DNA of 64,000 nt, from positions 1,991,001 to 2,055,000 of the forward strand of contig NC_045142.1 in the NCBI RefSeq assembly GCF_008831285.2, in the 5' to 3' direction. Below are positions 9,548 to 22,339 of the stretch, piece after piece. Position numbers and translations under genes: made by a program. A model generated the notes under the pieces. It saw nothing but the letters and a program-made list of their open reading frames with translations. It made no database searches and was not told the origin of the DNA. Each line of letters begins with the position of its first letter. The first letter of the stretch is position 1. This DNA is from Nymphaea colorata (taxonomy: Eukaryota > Streptophyta > Magnoliopsida > Nymphaeales > Nymphaeaceae).

Positions 9548-11074
9548 GTTCGTAAAAAAAGTTTCACAAGAAAACAAAACTTCAAATATTAATGAGTGAG
9601 GGAGCGGGAGCAGGCGCTGGAAGGCGAAGTTCGGTCCCATGAACTCCACAAATGGTGAATGGTTTATGGTTTCAGCCAAATCTCAGCGTTAATGGGTTGA
9701 ATTGAATGAGGGAACAAAGAATAGAAGGCGATGAAGCAAATTGCAGAGGCAGCAGCATCAACCACTGCTGAAGATGCTGGGCAGAGTGTGCCGGTGACCG
9801 CCATTGGACGAGGTTAAGGTTTCCAGCGAGAAAGACAAAACGATGACACACGCATACCTGAACTGGAATAACTTAGTCCCCTTGACTTCTGTTCGATCGA
9901 AGGAAGGCGGTGCCTTTTGCCCTTCAATCAGTGCTCCTTTTCCTGCATTTGATAAAAGCATCCACTATTTACCTCCTCCACCAGACAAGCATCGTGTGAA
10001 GGCCGAAGGAGAAGACTAACAAACGCTTCTTTTGAAGGCCGAAGGAGAAGACCATCAGAAGCATTTCGTCCGAAGACCAAATGAGAAAGCTGGGTGATGG
10101 AATGCGCAGCAGGAGAAGAGTAAAGGCAGGAGGGCTTGTGGAGCTGCATTTCCTCCCGCCTATTAGCGGTGGCAGCAGCCATTCCATCCTTTCTCATGGC
10201 CTACTCCACGGCAGCGGCGTATAGGGGTGTGGGCATGGGCCGGCCCGGCCTGGCTCTCGCCGCGCCTGGTTACAATAAAAAATATTTTTTAATTATAAAA
10301 ATATTTTTAAAATATAAATTATATTTTAAATAATAACATATATATTATTAAATTAAAAATAATTAAAAATTTTAATATTACCGGGCCGAGGTTGGGCCCT
10401 GACGGAACGACCCAGGCCCGAATGTGGGCCTGTTACAGGCCGGGTACCAGGCCCCCGCCCACCCATAGCGGCATACGGCCTCCATACCAGCGACACAGCC
10501 TATCAGTTTTCTGATTGTGTTTTGGACAACGCAGCATTAGCTCGGAACTTTGAACCTGCAACAAGCATCACAACAAAGCATCGAGATAAAAGCAAAAATA
10601 GTGAGTTTGAGAATTTATGGGTTCACTTCTAGGAACCCTCTATTTAATCTTGTACTCATGAGAAAAAAAAAATTCATACAAGTGGATGTTGGGCTTCTAA
10701 AATATGGTTCCTTGGATTCCCTGTATGCCCACTGACAGTTAAAAAGCAAGTGGGTTACAACCTTTTCAGTTTTAGATAACTACTAGGAAGGTTGTAACTA
10801 ATTACCCTAATGCATTAGTGGGTCTTCTCATACGTTATCTGACCACAACCCAACAGTTTTGGTGTCGCACACGCCAAGAGGCACATCTATTCACTTCGTC
10901 GTTCGAAGCTCCTTCAGAGCCTGATCCTCATCCTCTTCTCTTCTCAGTGTGATCCTCGTCTCAGTGTGTGTATTTTGTCTTAGTTCTCTCTTTGAATTTC
11001 TTTTTATGATGGTTTGTATTCCTCTGTAAGCTCCTAACTTCTTGTTAGGAATCTTGTTGTTAGCCCTACAATGT

Positions 11075-11125
<51 letters not shown>

Positions 11126-11665
11126 GGATGTGTGAACTAAAAACTAAATTACTTCATTTCAATGCAACATGCTGCAGCATTAAGCTGGAGAATCACAATC
11201 GGTGTTTTGCATATTGTGCTCATAACCATGGGTGATGGCTACTGCTTGGTGCAATATAAATGTACCTTGGTTAGGACTGCATTTTCTCCTTGCCTATGCA
11301 AAAAATAAACAAATCATAGTTTTCCAAAGTGCTCCACTGCACAAAATCAGTACTGCGCTAACCATCTTGCCACAAGCACAGGCGGAGCCAAGGGGAGCCC
11401 CGTAGGCGCCCTGACCCCCACCTCAAAAAAGAATTTTTTTTTTTTTTTTAAGTTTACATGTAAATTTTAAAAAACTTTTTCTTAAAACAGAAACCACCTT
11501 TTCACGTAAAAGGTAGTTTTGGAAAGCACAAGTTTTCATGAAATCAAAATTTAAAAATTTAAGGGAAAGTATTCTTTTAGCACGTTTTCTTTTAACAATT
11601 GATTTTGAAAGTGAAGCCCATACAAAAATTCATATATGCAGTTGGTGTGGTGACTCTCTTAATTG
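9548..11665. repeat. Unclassified repeat, copy C
   Basis: The longest copy of the repeat, matching copy A throughout and copy B in its middle. It carries a long (TC)n tract at 11081-11123 and a GGGCC MITE at 10221-10466. Near 11381 a GGCGGAGCC-type segment marks a probable further hAT-like fragment ending near 11675 (GGGGCAGAGGG). Confidence 0.7.
10221..10466. mobile_element. GGGCC-type MITE (246 bp) inside repeat copy C
   Basis: Begins ATAGGGGTGTGGGCATGGGC and ends CCCCCGCCCACCCAT. The 8-bp target duplications are AGCGGCGT (10213-10220) and AGCGGCAT (10467-10474), 7/8. Copies A (near 6576) and B (near 8000) carry the uninterrupted AGCAGCAT/AGCGGCAT site, so the boundaries are fixed by comparison. 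It is internally AT-rich with GC-rich arms. Confidence 0.9.
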
Positions 11666-12515
11666 CCCGCAGGGGCAGAGGGTCGATATGGGTTAGTTTA
11701 CTATTAAAAGAATCTTTTGAGCGGCTGTGTTGTTCGATCCCAATGCAAGATGAAACTTGTTTTTATTACATTGCTTAGAGGCTGTCTGATTGTGCTTCAG
11801 TTGTTATACTTAAGACTCACAAGGTTTAACATTTATAGATCTAAGATCAAATTTTTTTGTCTTGTAAATTTAAAATCCTCTAGATGAGCCCAGAATTTTA
11901 ATATTGTGAATATGTTGGTACATTAAAAAAAAAAATATGGCCTTAGATTTTGCCCTTGCGGCTTAGTTGATGAGAGCTCAATCAGCAATTTGATTTTTAT
12001 AGGTGTTACTTCTCTGTACTACAAATGGTAATAGTGCAACGCTCTAGTTGAGAGATATACTACGAGTTTGCTTAGGTCGTGAAACAGCCCTGGACTTTTG
12101 GGCATAGAGGGAGAGGCTTCCGCCCCTTTGGGATATCTCCCCCTTCAAAATAAAGTAGTGGCTCTTTTCATTGACCAACAAATTGCTGACAATGAAAAGC
12201 AAAAAAAATAAAAATGAAAAGTCCAACCTCATGGAAGCAAACAACCTATTGAAGACTCGCTCTATGAATGTATATATGTAAGAGGCACATGTTGCTGGAG
12301 CAAATTGACATACAACAACTGCATAAGTTGATCTATACAGCAGAATGGCACATCTGGAATGTCGATCGGGTAATAGCACAGGTCTGCAAATTTTTGGTCG
12401 CAGATGGAATTCAATATGAATGAAGAGTTTCTTCATCTTCCAGAAACCTTCCGTCATAATCAGGATAAGTAAACCGTGCAGTTGCTGCTGCATTTCCTTT
12501 AGTGGTTCAATGTTG
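11666..12515. other. Spacer downstream of the PMT gene
   Basis: AT-rich sequence with no recognised gene. The part next to 12515 is the expected 3' untranslated region of the minus-strand methyltransferase gene. Confidence 0.5.
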
Positions 12516-15500
12516 CTATGGCCCAGGCTTTTCGCATCTTAGCAGCTTTTTACCTGAGTATGGTCCTTCGGAAGTATGAAACACTGAAACCCTCCAGCCC
12601 ATGGCAAATGCGATTTGATGAATCTTCTCTATGGTCTTTTTGAAGTCACGGATGTAGACGAAGCCACCGGGGCGTAGTATCCTATCAATTTCAAGCATCA
12701 TCCTCGAAATGTCACACCTGAATATGAAACCTGTTAGGCAGCATTCATGAGATGTGTGTGCATATGTACGTGTGTGTGTGAGAGAGAGAGAGGTGCCCAG
12801 AGCCAATGACAAGGAACTAATGTACCTCTTGTCCTCCAGAGAGAAGACCATTGCAGCATGTATGAGATCGTATGTTCTAGGGTACGTCGGAAATGGCTGA
12901 CACCTGCATCGAATTTACCCTTAAATTTTTTTGGATATTCACATATTCGGATTCGCATAAGAACAAAAAAAAGTTCTGAATCCAAATCTAAAACCCAATT
13001 TCACAATCAGAATTAGTTCCCAATTTGATTTTTACATTCATATACTAATTTCTTAATTGTATATCAAATTTTTTTATAACTGGTTTTTTCGAAACAGTTA
13101 GTAAGATATCTGATCCAAATCTGATACATTAATATCCCTACACAGTAAGCTTTGATAATATGTGATCATTTGATATTTGTACGTGTGTGTATGTCTGTGT
13201 TTAAATATGTACGTGATTGTGTTATATATGTGTGTATATGTGCATGTGTTCATGCATGCCTGTGTGTGAGAGATAAAGAGAGAGAGATATATATATACCA
13301 ATCATGGATAACCCCCATTAGTCCACGATCATAAATCACAGGCAAGGTGTTGGTCACACTGACTGGAACAACATTCATCACCCAACAATCCAGTTGCTCG
13401 GCCAATGCTGCAGCGAACCTGGCATTACCACCACCAGAACAAGTCAGTAGAAATTTGGTACATAGCACTTGATACATGAGCCTAAATAATGACAATCAAT
13501 GTTGCTTGGTCCAATCCTAAAGTGCTTGAGCAGCCAAGCGATTGATCATGAGCTAGAGTCAGCGTGGGTACTCATTTGCTTTACAAGGGCAAAAAACTTA
13601 TCACAATTCCAGTCTCTATCAGGCCCTCGAAGATGGTACTAAGCTACGTATGGCCAGTCAGCAACAAATGCTTTAAAAGAAGCAAGAACCAAACTGGCGA
13701 AATCTCCAGAATTCTGCAATTTTAAGCATGAAATTGTTACAGGACTAGCAAAGTACCCTCCAAATCCTGCCCTCATGTCCAAAACGTTACGAACCGAGGA
13801 GCTTTCCCAACGAAAAGCACGAACATAGCCCATCACAATGTCTTTCCAGTAATTGGAATCTGCTCTGAAATGCTCCTTGTGTGCGATTTTTACATCAATG
13901 TCTACTGTGCGGAGCCGATCTGGTGCAGAATGCAATCTTGCAGGCCAGGTTGAGATGTTGCCTCCAAAACCATTCTCGGGTAATCGAGCAATACATTGTT
14001 TAAGGTTAACATTCCTGCACATTATGAGGACAAGCTAGCCTGTTATTAGCTGCATAATGAACAGAACGCACCCAAAATGTTTACGTATATTTGTCTGTCA
14101 CATTTCACAGAAATATGCCATTTACCAAACACTGGGTGGATCTCAAAGAAAACACCTGAGTTTGCAACAAACTGCATGATCAACTCCATAAAAAGTGTTA
14201 CATTTTCACTTTTAGAATGAAAATCAGATCTAGAAGTTACATCTAAACACAGTCAAGAATGTAGTTACTAAATTTTTAGAAGATATGGCAAGGATGCAAG
14301 CAGGAAGCAATGTGAGGAATCGTATACGAGCTGAAACACCATAACATAAGAACCTACATTCTGAAAAAAAATAAAATTTGGTAAGATTTACTGCTTAGTT
14401 AGGTTGCAGCTACATGCTTATCTAAAATGAACCCAAGAAAAGAAGTGGGATCAAATCACCTGCTGTTCCTGCAACATGCCCACCAGTAACTGCAAGAGAA
14501 TAATTTCTGCCAACCAGGAAGCATGAGGTCCTACTGGCATTTCATATTAACTAAATACAACAGTGAGGGATCCAGATCACACTCCAAGGAATGAGCCATT
14601 TTGCAGAGAAGAGATCGGGAAATTTCTAGGTGAAGTGAAACAACCACCAAAACCACAAACATCCAATCATTTGGTATTAAATCTGCAAGACAAGTGAAAG
14701 GCCAACAAGGGACACAGTGGTCCTGGTGGCAATTCATCTTAACAATGTTACCCACTGGACGGCCGGACCTGATTCAATTTTAAGCGACAGAACTGCATAT
14801 TTTACGCATAACACCTCATATTAGCTTGTTAAGCCCTTTATTCAATGGTGCTAACAGATAATTGTGCTTTAAATGACCTTCTTGGGGGCCATTTGGCGTT
14901 AGGAATAGCATGTAGGTGGTCCATGAATCTGTCCCAACTTTTGGGTAGATTCATAGAACACTTGTTCAAGCATTCTATAGATGTACCTCAATTTTAGGGC
15001 AGATTCACGAAACACTCACAAGGTATTCTTAACGCCAAACAACTCTTTAGGGGCCTTTATTCTCTTTGGTCCTCAAACACTCCGGCTCAAAAATTTAGTC
15101 TGCTTTTGCCATCTCAAAAAATGTTGAGATGAATGATCAAGTGGTTAGTGTTGCAGGCTAAACACGAATAATTGAGACATCTAGATGAGCTTATTACAAA
15201 TCAATTAAGCTGAAAGCCATAGGATATTGGTAATACCAAACATTATCTATATCATCATCAGCTTCACAGAGTGGAGGTTGAGCACCATCCTCACGGTTGA
15301 GATAACAGCTATTGTTTGTGGGCTTTTTCCAGATGGCAATATGGCCTTCCTTCTTCACAAGATTCCAGCAAATTGAAGCAGTCAGCTTCTCCATCCCTGC
15401 ACAACAAGAAGCACAAAGATGAACTTTTTTAGTAGATGCAAGTAAGACTTGAAAACAGACTAATCTGCTAGTGAACAAGCTCACTAACTGAGCTACCAAC

Positions 15501-18078
15501 AATGGGAATTATCTCTACTGAGCTTGTGTAGGCTCATTAAGCAGTGTAGTTCCACAGTCGAGAATGTCAAATGCTAAAGAAGCAGAGAAAGAGCTGCATT
15601 CACCTGGGTAGAGTGTTGAACTTAAAGACTAGTTGAAGACGGAGAAAAGTTCCAATGTCTAGAGTTTCCCTCTATGGAATAATGTAGTAAGAGTCTTTCT
15701 AGACTCAGCTAGCTAATAAAAAAGAAAGGTTGAATTTATTAATGAGTGGGCAGCATGTCCCCTCCCTGCCACAACCACGTCAACACTTCATCCCAAGATA
15801 GAGCTGAGATGCAGAAAACAAGGAAGTGAGGACAATTCAACCGATTAAAATGGGTATGCACCTAATCATCAGGTCATCAGTTCAAAGGCCAGTGTGCAAA
15901 TGCCGGTGATCAGACAGGAAGTGGCTTCACATAGAACTGGAGCCTGTTCTATTATTTTCATTTCTCACATGGTTGGAACAACATGTGAAGCAATTTACCT
16001 TTCCATGCTTCTTTGGAGCTCTCGTCACCTTCATAAACTGGCTCTGCTGCCCAAACAAAGTAGCCACCAGCTCTAAGCAGCCTATTAACTTCAAGCAGCG
16101 AAACTCCATCTTTCCGCAACAATCAAAAGAAGAAAACCATCAACACCAATAAATTTTGGAACATGCAGAAAAGTACAAAAACATTACTAAGTAATTACAC
16201 GAGGGTGCATGAAAAAGTTTTTGAGAATGACTTATCTCCTCAATCAAATGCGGCTGAAATTCTACCCACTTCTTAAAACAAGATATTCAGGTGAAACTTA
16301 TTGCACCTAAGAAACTAAACATATATCTAACATTATCTACTGGAAACTTATTTTAACGTGTTCTTGGTGTGCTTTGATGCTGGTGAAAGTTATCTGGGAT
16401 AAGTCTTCACTGAATCCCAACATACCTCAGATAAATATCTCGCTTTAAAATCTAGTTCACGTTTTCCAAGCGAATTGTGATAAGATAGGCAAAATGAGAA
16501 AATTTCCCCGCGTCTTTGTTTCATCCATGCGGTAAATATATCCTTAAAACTTGAGACACAGTGTCTTCGGGACATTTTTTCCAATTCTTTCCAGCCTTTC
16601 AGGGATTCTGACATAGTCACATACCGTCGCGAGTCCAATTGATCTGACAACTCGAGCAGTGGACCAACTCGAACGCCTGGCTCGGGTACAGCAGCCTGCG
16701 CCTTGCGAGGGAACCGACCATGGCGGGCACGCCGCGCTCGAGGGCCAGCTGAACCTGGTTCCCGTGCACCAGGTCCTTCGGTGCTATGGACATGGTCGTC
16801 ACGTTCCGGGACCAGAGGAACGCACCAAATGTAGCTATCCCGCTCCCCAAGTCCAGGGCCACCCTCGTCCGAGAACCGAACCCAATTCCTGGAACCATCT
16901 GCACCCAGACAAGGCCACTAAGAGAAGCCAGATTGATTTGGACCTCAGATCCGAATACAGTTCCCGTTAGATTACCGTTCAACACTCACCGTTGCAATCT
17001 GATTCAAGTACTTGTTGGCTCCATCGGGGAACTGCGATCCATGATCCGAAAAATTGAGTTTGTCCCCGGTTCTTGTTACGAAGCTCTTCTCTTCACCATC
17101 ATCTGCTGCCAATAAAGACTGCGGCACGTTGTAGTACCATACCTGTGATCGGATCCAAACACCTTATCAAATTGTGATGCAAAAAGAAGATCAAGTGGAG
17201 AGATCTTTCAGAAAAAGAAATTATTTGATGGTACGGAGAAGTTGTCCAGGATTCTTAGAACATATGTTATAATAATATGTAGTTGTTTTTACCACACACC
17301 CTTGAAAAAAAGACAATGAAAAACAAGATCCAAATACCTTTGTTTTTTATTTTATTTTTCTTTCAATCATTTATTTACTTTACGTTCTCTATTCTTAAAT
17401 AATAAAAGTCATTGTTTATATATATATATATATATATAAAATCTAAGGCACGTGCGCACATGAGAGAAATCAAGAGAGACGGTGAACCTGGTCTCTGCTG
17501 ATTGGCCAACGAATCGGGCGGCGGTATTTCGCCGGCGGCGGGACCAAGCACTTGGGGGCGCTGTCCAGGGAGGAGCAGTGCCGCTCGAACCTCTCCCCCC
17601 ACACCGTCGGGTTCATCTCTCCGTCTGCGCCCTCCTCCGCCTCCTCCAAGCAAGGCACGTAATCTCTCATGCTCGCAGGGCACTTCAGGAACCTCTCCGC
17701 CTTCCAACTCACCCTGTCCTCCCCGGCCCCCGGTCTCTCCTCATCCTGTTCTTCTTCCTCCTCCTCTTCCGCCGCAGCCGCCATCATCACGTCCACTACC
17801 GAGCCGGAGTCGAACTCGCTCACCCTGAAATTCTCCGTCATCTTCCCGTTCTCATCCAGGACCCCGAACGTCACCCAGTGAAGCGTCGAATCGCCGTCGC
17901 TGAGGGCGAGATCGGCGTCGCTGGAGGCACCATAGCCCAACCCGGAGTTTCGGGTGATGAACACTATCTGTTCGCGGACGTCCGTCCAGTGGCCGGCGAG
18001 GATGAAGACGATGATCACCAAGACGGCAACCGACGACAGCTTCACGAACGGCGTCAGAGTCGACGATGCTTTTTTCAT
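12516..18078 (-). CDS. PMT-type (DUF248) putative methyltransferase, 9 exons, 648 aa
   Basis: Type II membrane protein of the plant PMT family (QUA2/TSD2 relatives), Golgi proteins thought to methylate cell-wall pectin. The enzyme activity is inferred from the family. Exons in transcript order: 18078-17488, 17142-16990, 16898-16625, 16109-15999, 15396-15237, 14014-13757, 13418-13299, 12903-12826, 12717-12516. They total 1947 bp, every intron is GT-AG and the frame is kept. A short cytosolic N-terminus is followed by a membrane anchor (about residues 12-30), then an acidic linker with a run of glutamates, then [19 protein letters not shown]-binding motif I is VALDLGSG (about 261-268), where many relatives have DVGCG. 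Later motifs are [35 protein letters not shown] and [13 protein letters not shown] near the C-terminus. The length is typical. Two MITE-type insertions lie in introns. The exact subgroup is uncertain. Confidence 0.93.
12904..13141. repeat. MITE remnant in PMT intron 8
   Basis: The text GGATATTCACATATTCGGATTC, and at the other end CTGATCCAAATCTGATACAT, resembles the GGATGTCAAT-type MITE at about 20660-21173. This copy is shorter and lacks one clear terminus. Confidence 0.45.
14885..15054. mobile_element. TTTGGCGTTA-type MITE in PMT intron 5
   Basis: An inverted repeat with the left arm GGCCATTTGGCGTTAGGAAT and the right arm ATTCTTAACGCCAAACAACT followed by CTTTAGGGGCC. Related elements occur near 36405, 61023 and 62895 (ends of the CCAAACAACTCCTAA type). 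It lies wholly within intron sequence between the exons ending at 15237 and starting at 14014. Confidence 0.6.
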
Positions 18079-18178
18079 CCTCTGTTGAGAAAGAGAACCA
18101 CAGTGAGAGAGAGAGGCAGAAGGAGGAGAAGGAGAAAATCATCAACAACGAACGCACAAAAGCGCGATACGGTCCGCC

Positions 18179-18190
18179 AAATATATACAC
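18179..18190 (-). promoter_or_regulatory. Putative TATA box of the PMT gene
   Basis: On the minus strand this reads GTGTATATATTT, about 100 bp upstream of the start codon at 18078. That is a reasonable spacing for transcription beginning near 18150 with a short leader. No other TATA-like sequence is as well placed. Confidence 0.5.
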
Positions 18191-18192
18191 GA

Positions 18193-19176
18193 AATGTGCA
18201 AATCATATTTAGCCGTCGATTTGCAGAGATGGACGACCGACATCTCAAGCTTGTTGACCAAATTTTATTGCGGGGCCCGCTGTTTAGCTGTGATTCTTAG
18301 GCAGATAGACGGTGCAGATGTAAGATCATTTCAACGGCGTGATCTGTCGCCTCCTCGTGGGTGCGTCAGCCAGCCTTCACAACTCACGACACCGCGTGCC
18401 TCCGCCAAGGTCATTTTCGTCCATTAGAAAATGTTCCCTTGTCACTTTTCTTTTTGTTTTTGCCCCAACACGCAAACATGTTTTCACTTTTTACGTCCGG
18501 ATGCCTTTTTGTTATTATGAATGACAGAACCATTCAACTTTCCTTTTTTTATACATTTATGATTGTTAATCTGACATTATAATAGTGTGACACTTCGTAT
18601 TAAAACTATATTGGCTTGTTTCGTAAAAACTCTGACCACATTTTTAAAATTATTAAAAAAATAAACATTCAGAAGAAAAAAAATTATAATGCTTGCTTTT
18701 AAGAAAACTCTCACCTCTGTTTCAAATTTTATCAAGAAAAAACAACAGACAGAAAAAAAAAATCTGGCTCAGCCAGTGGAAGCAAGACCAAGTGATCAAG
18801 TACTTATCTTTAAGTATCTGAAGATTCTCTCTTTTCACTTCTTATTGAAATTCATCTAATCCTCAACTTAGTTGCAATTTGTGAAAGTTTATGACATTGA
18901 ATGACATGTATGCATGGACGGAGAACCCGCCACGAATCGGGCAAAATGTCTTATTCCAAAGGTGGTTTATTTGCTGTGAAGAAATAGACCGTGGCTAACA
19001 AGGGCTGTGAAGTAAGTTGCAGGTTCCAACAACAGAACCACTTCAGCCTCAAGTCACGTTGTGCACAAGCACCATCAAAAAGGTGACTGCTTGGACCATC
19101 TCCTGTTTTATTTGAGAGATTTTCTGGTGGCGTTCATGCAAGCGGTCACATCTACCAGAAACAGCTGCTGGTGTGT

Positions 19177-19218
<42 letters not shown>

Positions 19219-19439
19219 GAACAATCTAAATGGAGAAATCCTCCACTCAACTGCACAGGGTGATCACGATTGACAGGAGCTCAAGATGGAGATGGGTGTT
19301 ATATATATATATTTCAAATAATGTTGTCGAATGACTTAAAAAATATTTGGGCCATCTAAAATCTGCTAAACCATATAAGAAGTGTTTTTTGGTTTTCTAA
19401 AAGGTAACTTGAGCATTGCAGTGGCTGTTTGCTAGTGTA
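18193..19439. other. Upstream spacer of the PMT gene
   Basis: Contains the expected upstream promoter region next to 18190. A (TA)n microsatellite lies at 19179-19212. No gene is recognised. Confidence 0.5.
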
Positions 19440-19612
19440 CAGGGTTGGAGCCAATTTTTTTTTTTGTTGCATGGGCTAAATTATAATTTAGTCCAAATAA
19501 AAATTTTCAAATTTTGAATATATATTAATCTAAAATTTTTCACATTTATATATAAATTTTTAAAGTTTTTAAATTTTGAGGGGGGCCTGTGCCCCCCTTT
19601 CCCTCTGCCCCG
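19440..19612. mobile_element. Small hAT-like MITE (173 bp)
   Basis: Starts CAGGGTTGGAGCCAA and ends CCCTCTGCCCCG, an imperfect inverted pair. The flanking 8-mers are CTAGTGTA (19432-19439) and ATTGTGTA (19613-19620), 6/8. The interior is AT-rich. Same broad group as 7310-7442. Confidence 0.55.
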
Positions 19613-19721
19613 ATTGTGTATGTACGGGTGTGCAAAAAAATTCTATAATCTTTAATGCATGCATTGATAGGTTGTTTGTGATTTTCTTAACAAGTGGGAG
19701 CAGTGCATTGGCCCCATTTAA

Positions 19722-19868
19722 TATAAAATATATTTAATAATAATAAATATATATTTTTAAAACAAAAAAAAATAATGTAAACGGGCCGAACCGGGCCGCC
19801 GCCGAGTCGGCCTATCGGGCCCGAGCCAGGTCGGCCCAGCGGCGGCCCGACCCGATGCCCAGGCCTAT
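19722..19868. repeat. GGGCC-type MITE, right part only
   Basis: AT-rich sequence followed by alternating GGGCC/GGCCC blocks, ending GACCCGATGCCCAGGCCTAT like the right ends of the complete elements at 5932 and 52797. The GC-rich left arm is not present, so it is probably truncated. Confidence 0.6.
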
Positions 19869-20659
19869 CTTAAAGGCTCTCTCCCATCTCCCATGTCCTG
19901 AATCCTGATGCCCCCGCCCTGCCCCCTCCCAAAATTTTTTTTATTGAATATGAGATTCTATTATAGGTTAGTTACAAGTAAAGGGTCATTTTTTTGTTGT
20001 ACATATTACTTGATTTTGTTCTTAATAAAGGTTGGGGGCTACCCCACGCAACCGTTGTCTGGAATTGTTTATTTGTAATGTTTTTCCGAGCTCTCAATCT
20101 ATGGAGGAGTCAGTCCCCTCTACTTCAGAGTCAAGAAGAGTTGAACATTGGACCAACTTGGCTCGAACTTTGGCTGAGCCATAGCAAGTTGCAGTTTATG
20201 GCTGCAGCTCATGTCTGGGCCAACTGCCTGCAACTTGGGTTTGAGCATGGGCCAGCTTCATTAAAAAAAAATGTTTTTAATCAAATTTATTATATAACTT
20301 TAATTAATTGTAACAATATATAGACATACGTATCAAAAAATAAGGCCAACTCGGGCCAGCATGACAACCCTATTTCAGTGCTAACCTAGCCTCAAATGCG
20401 TCTTTTCGCTCGTAGAAAAGCCTTATTGTCTCCATCTAATTCCTTTTTTTTTTTTTCACTTAATCAACATATTTTTCAATTTTTCTCTTGTCGGTCTTGG
20501 ACATTAATTCTGGCTTCCGATTAACTCTATCTCCCTAGATCTAGATTCTAGCCCAAATAAGATGTCATTATTTTGAATTTTAAATCTAAAACCTAACTTG
20601 GATTCGGTAGTTTGTGACCCATGTTTTCTTTCCTCACTTGACTCAATTTGGAAAGCATA
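19869..20659. other. Spacer, no gene recognised
   Basis: AT-rich sequence. The segment around 20500-20650 resembles 35570-35730 (shared ATTCTGGCTT and CTAGATCTAGATTC-type words), so it is probably an old dispersed repeat. Confidence 0.4.
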
Positions 20660-21173
20660 ACTAGGGATGTCAATGGATCGGATTTGGATTGGATATATCT
20701 TTAATCATATCTGTTTTTTTGATATTCACATATTCAGACTCGAAAGAAAAATCATGTATGAATCCGAATCCAAAATCTGATTTTACAATTCAAATTCGAT
20801 TTTTATATTTATATCTGAATCTGAATCCAAATCCAAATTTTGAACCGGATTTTTTTAATTTTCAAAATTTAATAGCATTAGATACATGATATTTGTCTAA
20901 AAATGAATATGTCTGATTCTGTATCTAAAATCAGATTGGATATTTATGTATATCTGAATCTGAATATGAATCCGATTGGATCCATTTATTAAATCTCAAT
21001 CCAATCCGATTTCTTAATAGATATTATTTTTTTTTTCATATCTGATTTTCTTGGATCGGATCGATCGAATATCTGATTCAAATCATTTTATTTTTTCATA
21101 TCCGATTTTTTTTTATCGAATCGGTCCAATATCTGATTCAAATCGGATATATTGACATTGGTACTTATATTGT
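20660..21173. mobile_element. GGATGTCAAT-type MITE (about 510 bp)
   Basis: Begins ACTAGGGATGTCAATGGATC and ends with the inverse type AATCGGATATATTGACATTG. Between these lie many short copies of ATCCGATTTGAAT/ATCGGATTTGGAT in both orientations. This is a common plant MITE pattern. The exact ends and target duplication were not resolved. Confidence 0.55.
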
Positions 21174-22339
21174 TTTAATGAGATTTATGTATCCACTTGA
21201 CCTATAATGGTCAACCTTTTAAAAGGAAAAAATAAACAAATACCAATCGGACCGTGAAAGATCTGTGAGGGTATAGCATAGTCATAGTCAGTAGCCGAGC
21301 TACTACTTGTTGCATTACAATGTCTCAACATCTCGTTGCTATAACTCTAAAATTATATGCAGCTAGCCCGACATCATAACGGGCCGAGCCCACGTTGCCT
21401 GACTTGGCCCGTTGAGGTCCGTTAAGGTCGAAATGTAACAAATGTTAAAACACTTTCAAACTTAACCCAATGGCAACGAATTAAGACTACCTGAAGAACG
21501 GGAGTGATACCCAGTAAGGTCTGCCGCTTTCATTCTACCGGACGCAGGGACATCGGAGGAGTTGCCCACCACCAGCCAGGCATAAGTCGTCGCCCGCCAG
21601 CCGCGTTCCTGAAGGGCCTGTGAACCAGCCGTTGTACTCCCCGATACCCCAATATCCCCACGACTTTCTGCAGGTCCATCTTCCTGAACCAGCCGCTGTC
21701 GCCTCTTTCATAGGGAGCTACTGGCCATCAGCTTGGAGCCGCCGGAGCAGTGGACGCCATTTTTACAGTACTCGCGATACATCGAGTATGTGCGTCTGTG
21801 TCTGTCTATTCATGTTTATACATTCTGCCTGGTTTTTACTTTCATTTCCCCCTCCAAAACGAGTGGCGGAAAAAACGAGCGAGGGAAAAAATTAATACAG
21901 GGGTTGTTGCTCCATTGAATCTCAATCTTGTTGATGCGGATGCAATTTTTTGTGATGATTTCATGCCCCTCGGTAGCTCCAAGAAGATGCCGATAAGATC
22001 TGCTCTCTCAAATTCATTAACACGAGTTCGCTCTTCACATGTGCGGATTAGGTTAACAAAACCTAGGGTCTGATTGTTGTGGTAGAATCGCCATCCTAAT
22101 CCGACAGGTAGAAGTGGCATTTCGAGAGCTTTGCTTTTGATATTGCTCTGATTAACAAGGGCCTCTGTTCTACACGCTTGAAGGTACTCAGTTTATTCCT
22201 TCTTCCTGGAGCTGAACTGTTGGCTTCGAGAGCCACGGAGAATTCATTGCTCTGATTTCTCCCTGCAGCAGTTTTAAGTTGCATCTTTCCGACGGACACC
22301 TCTGAATTGATTTTGGTCCGGCCTCTGCTCTGACCCGAC
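21174..22339. other. Spacer of mixed composition, no recognised gene
   Basis: Between 21480 and 22300 the sequence is less AT-rich than its neighbours and holds several short open frames (for example 21620-21895 plus). I recognise no protein in any frame. It could contain an unannotated transcript or an old gene remnant. Confidence 0.35.

Noticed and set aside
16659-17115. Plus-strand frames of 103 and 109 codons
   Set aside because: Antisense of PMT exons 2 and 3.
17482-18300. 272-codon plus-strand frame
   Set aside because: It is the antisense of PMT exon 1, where GC-rich coding sequence leaves the opposite strand open; its arginine- and histidine-rich text resembles no protein.
21620-21895. 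91-codon plus-strand frame starting MNQPLYSPIPQYPH
   Set aside because: Considered as a small gene because the start is proline-rich and protein-like, but the second half is low-complexity, no splice partner is evident and I know no related family.
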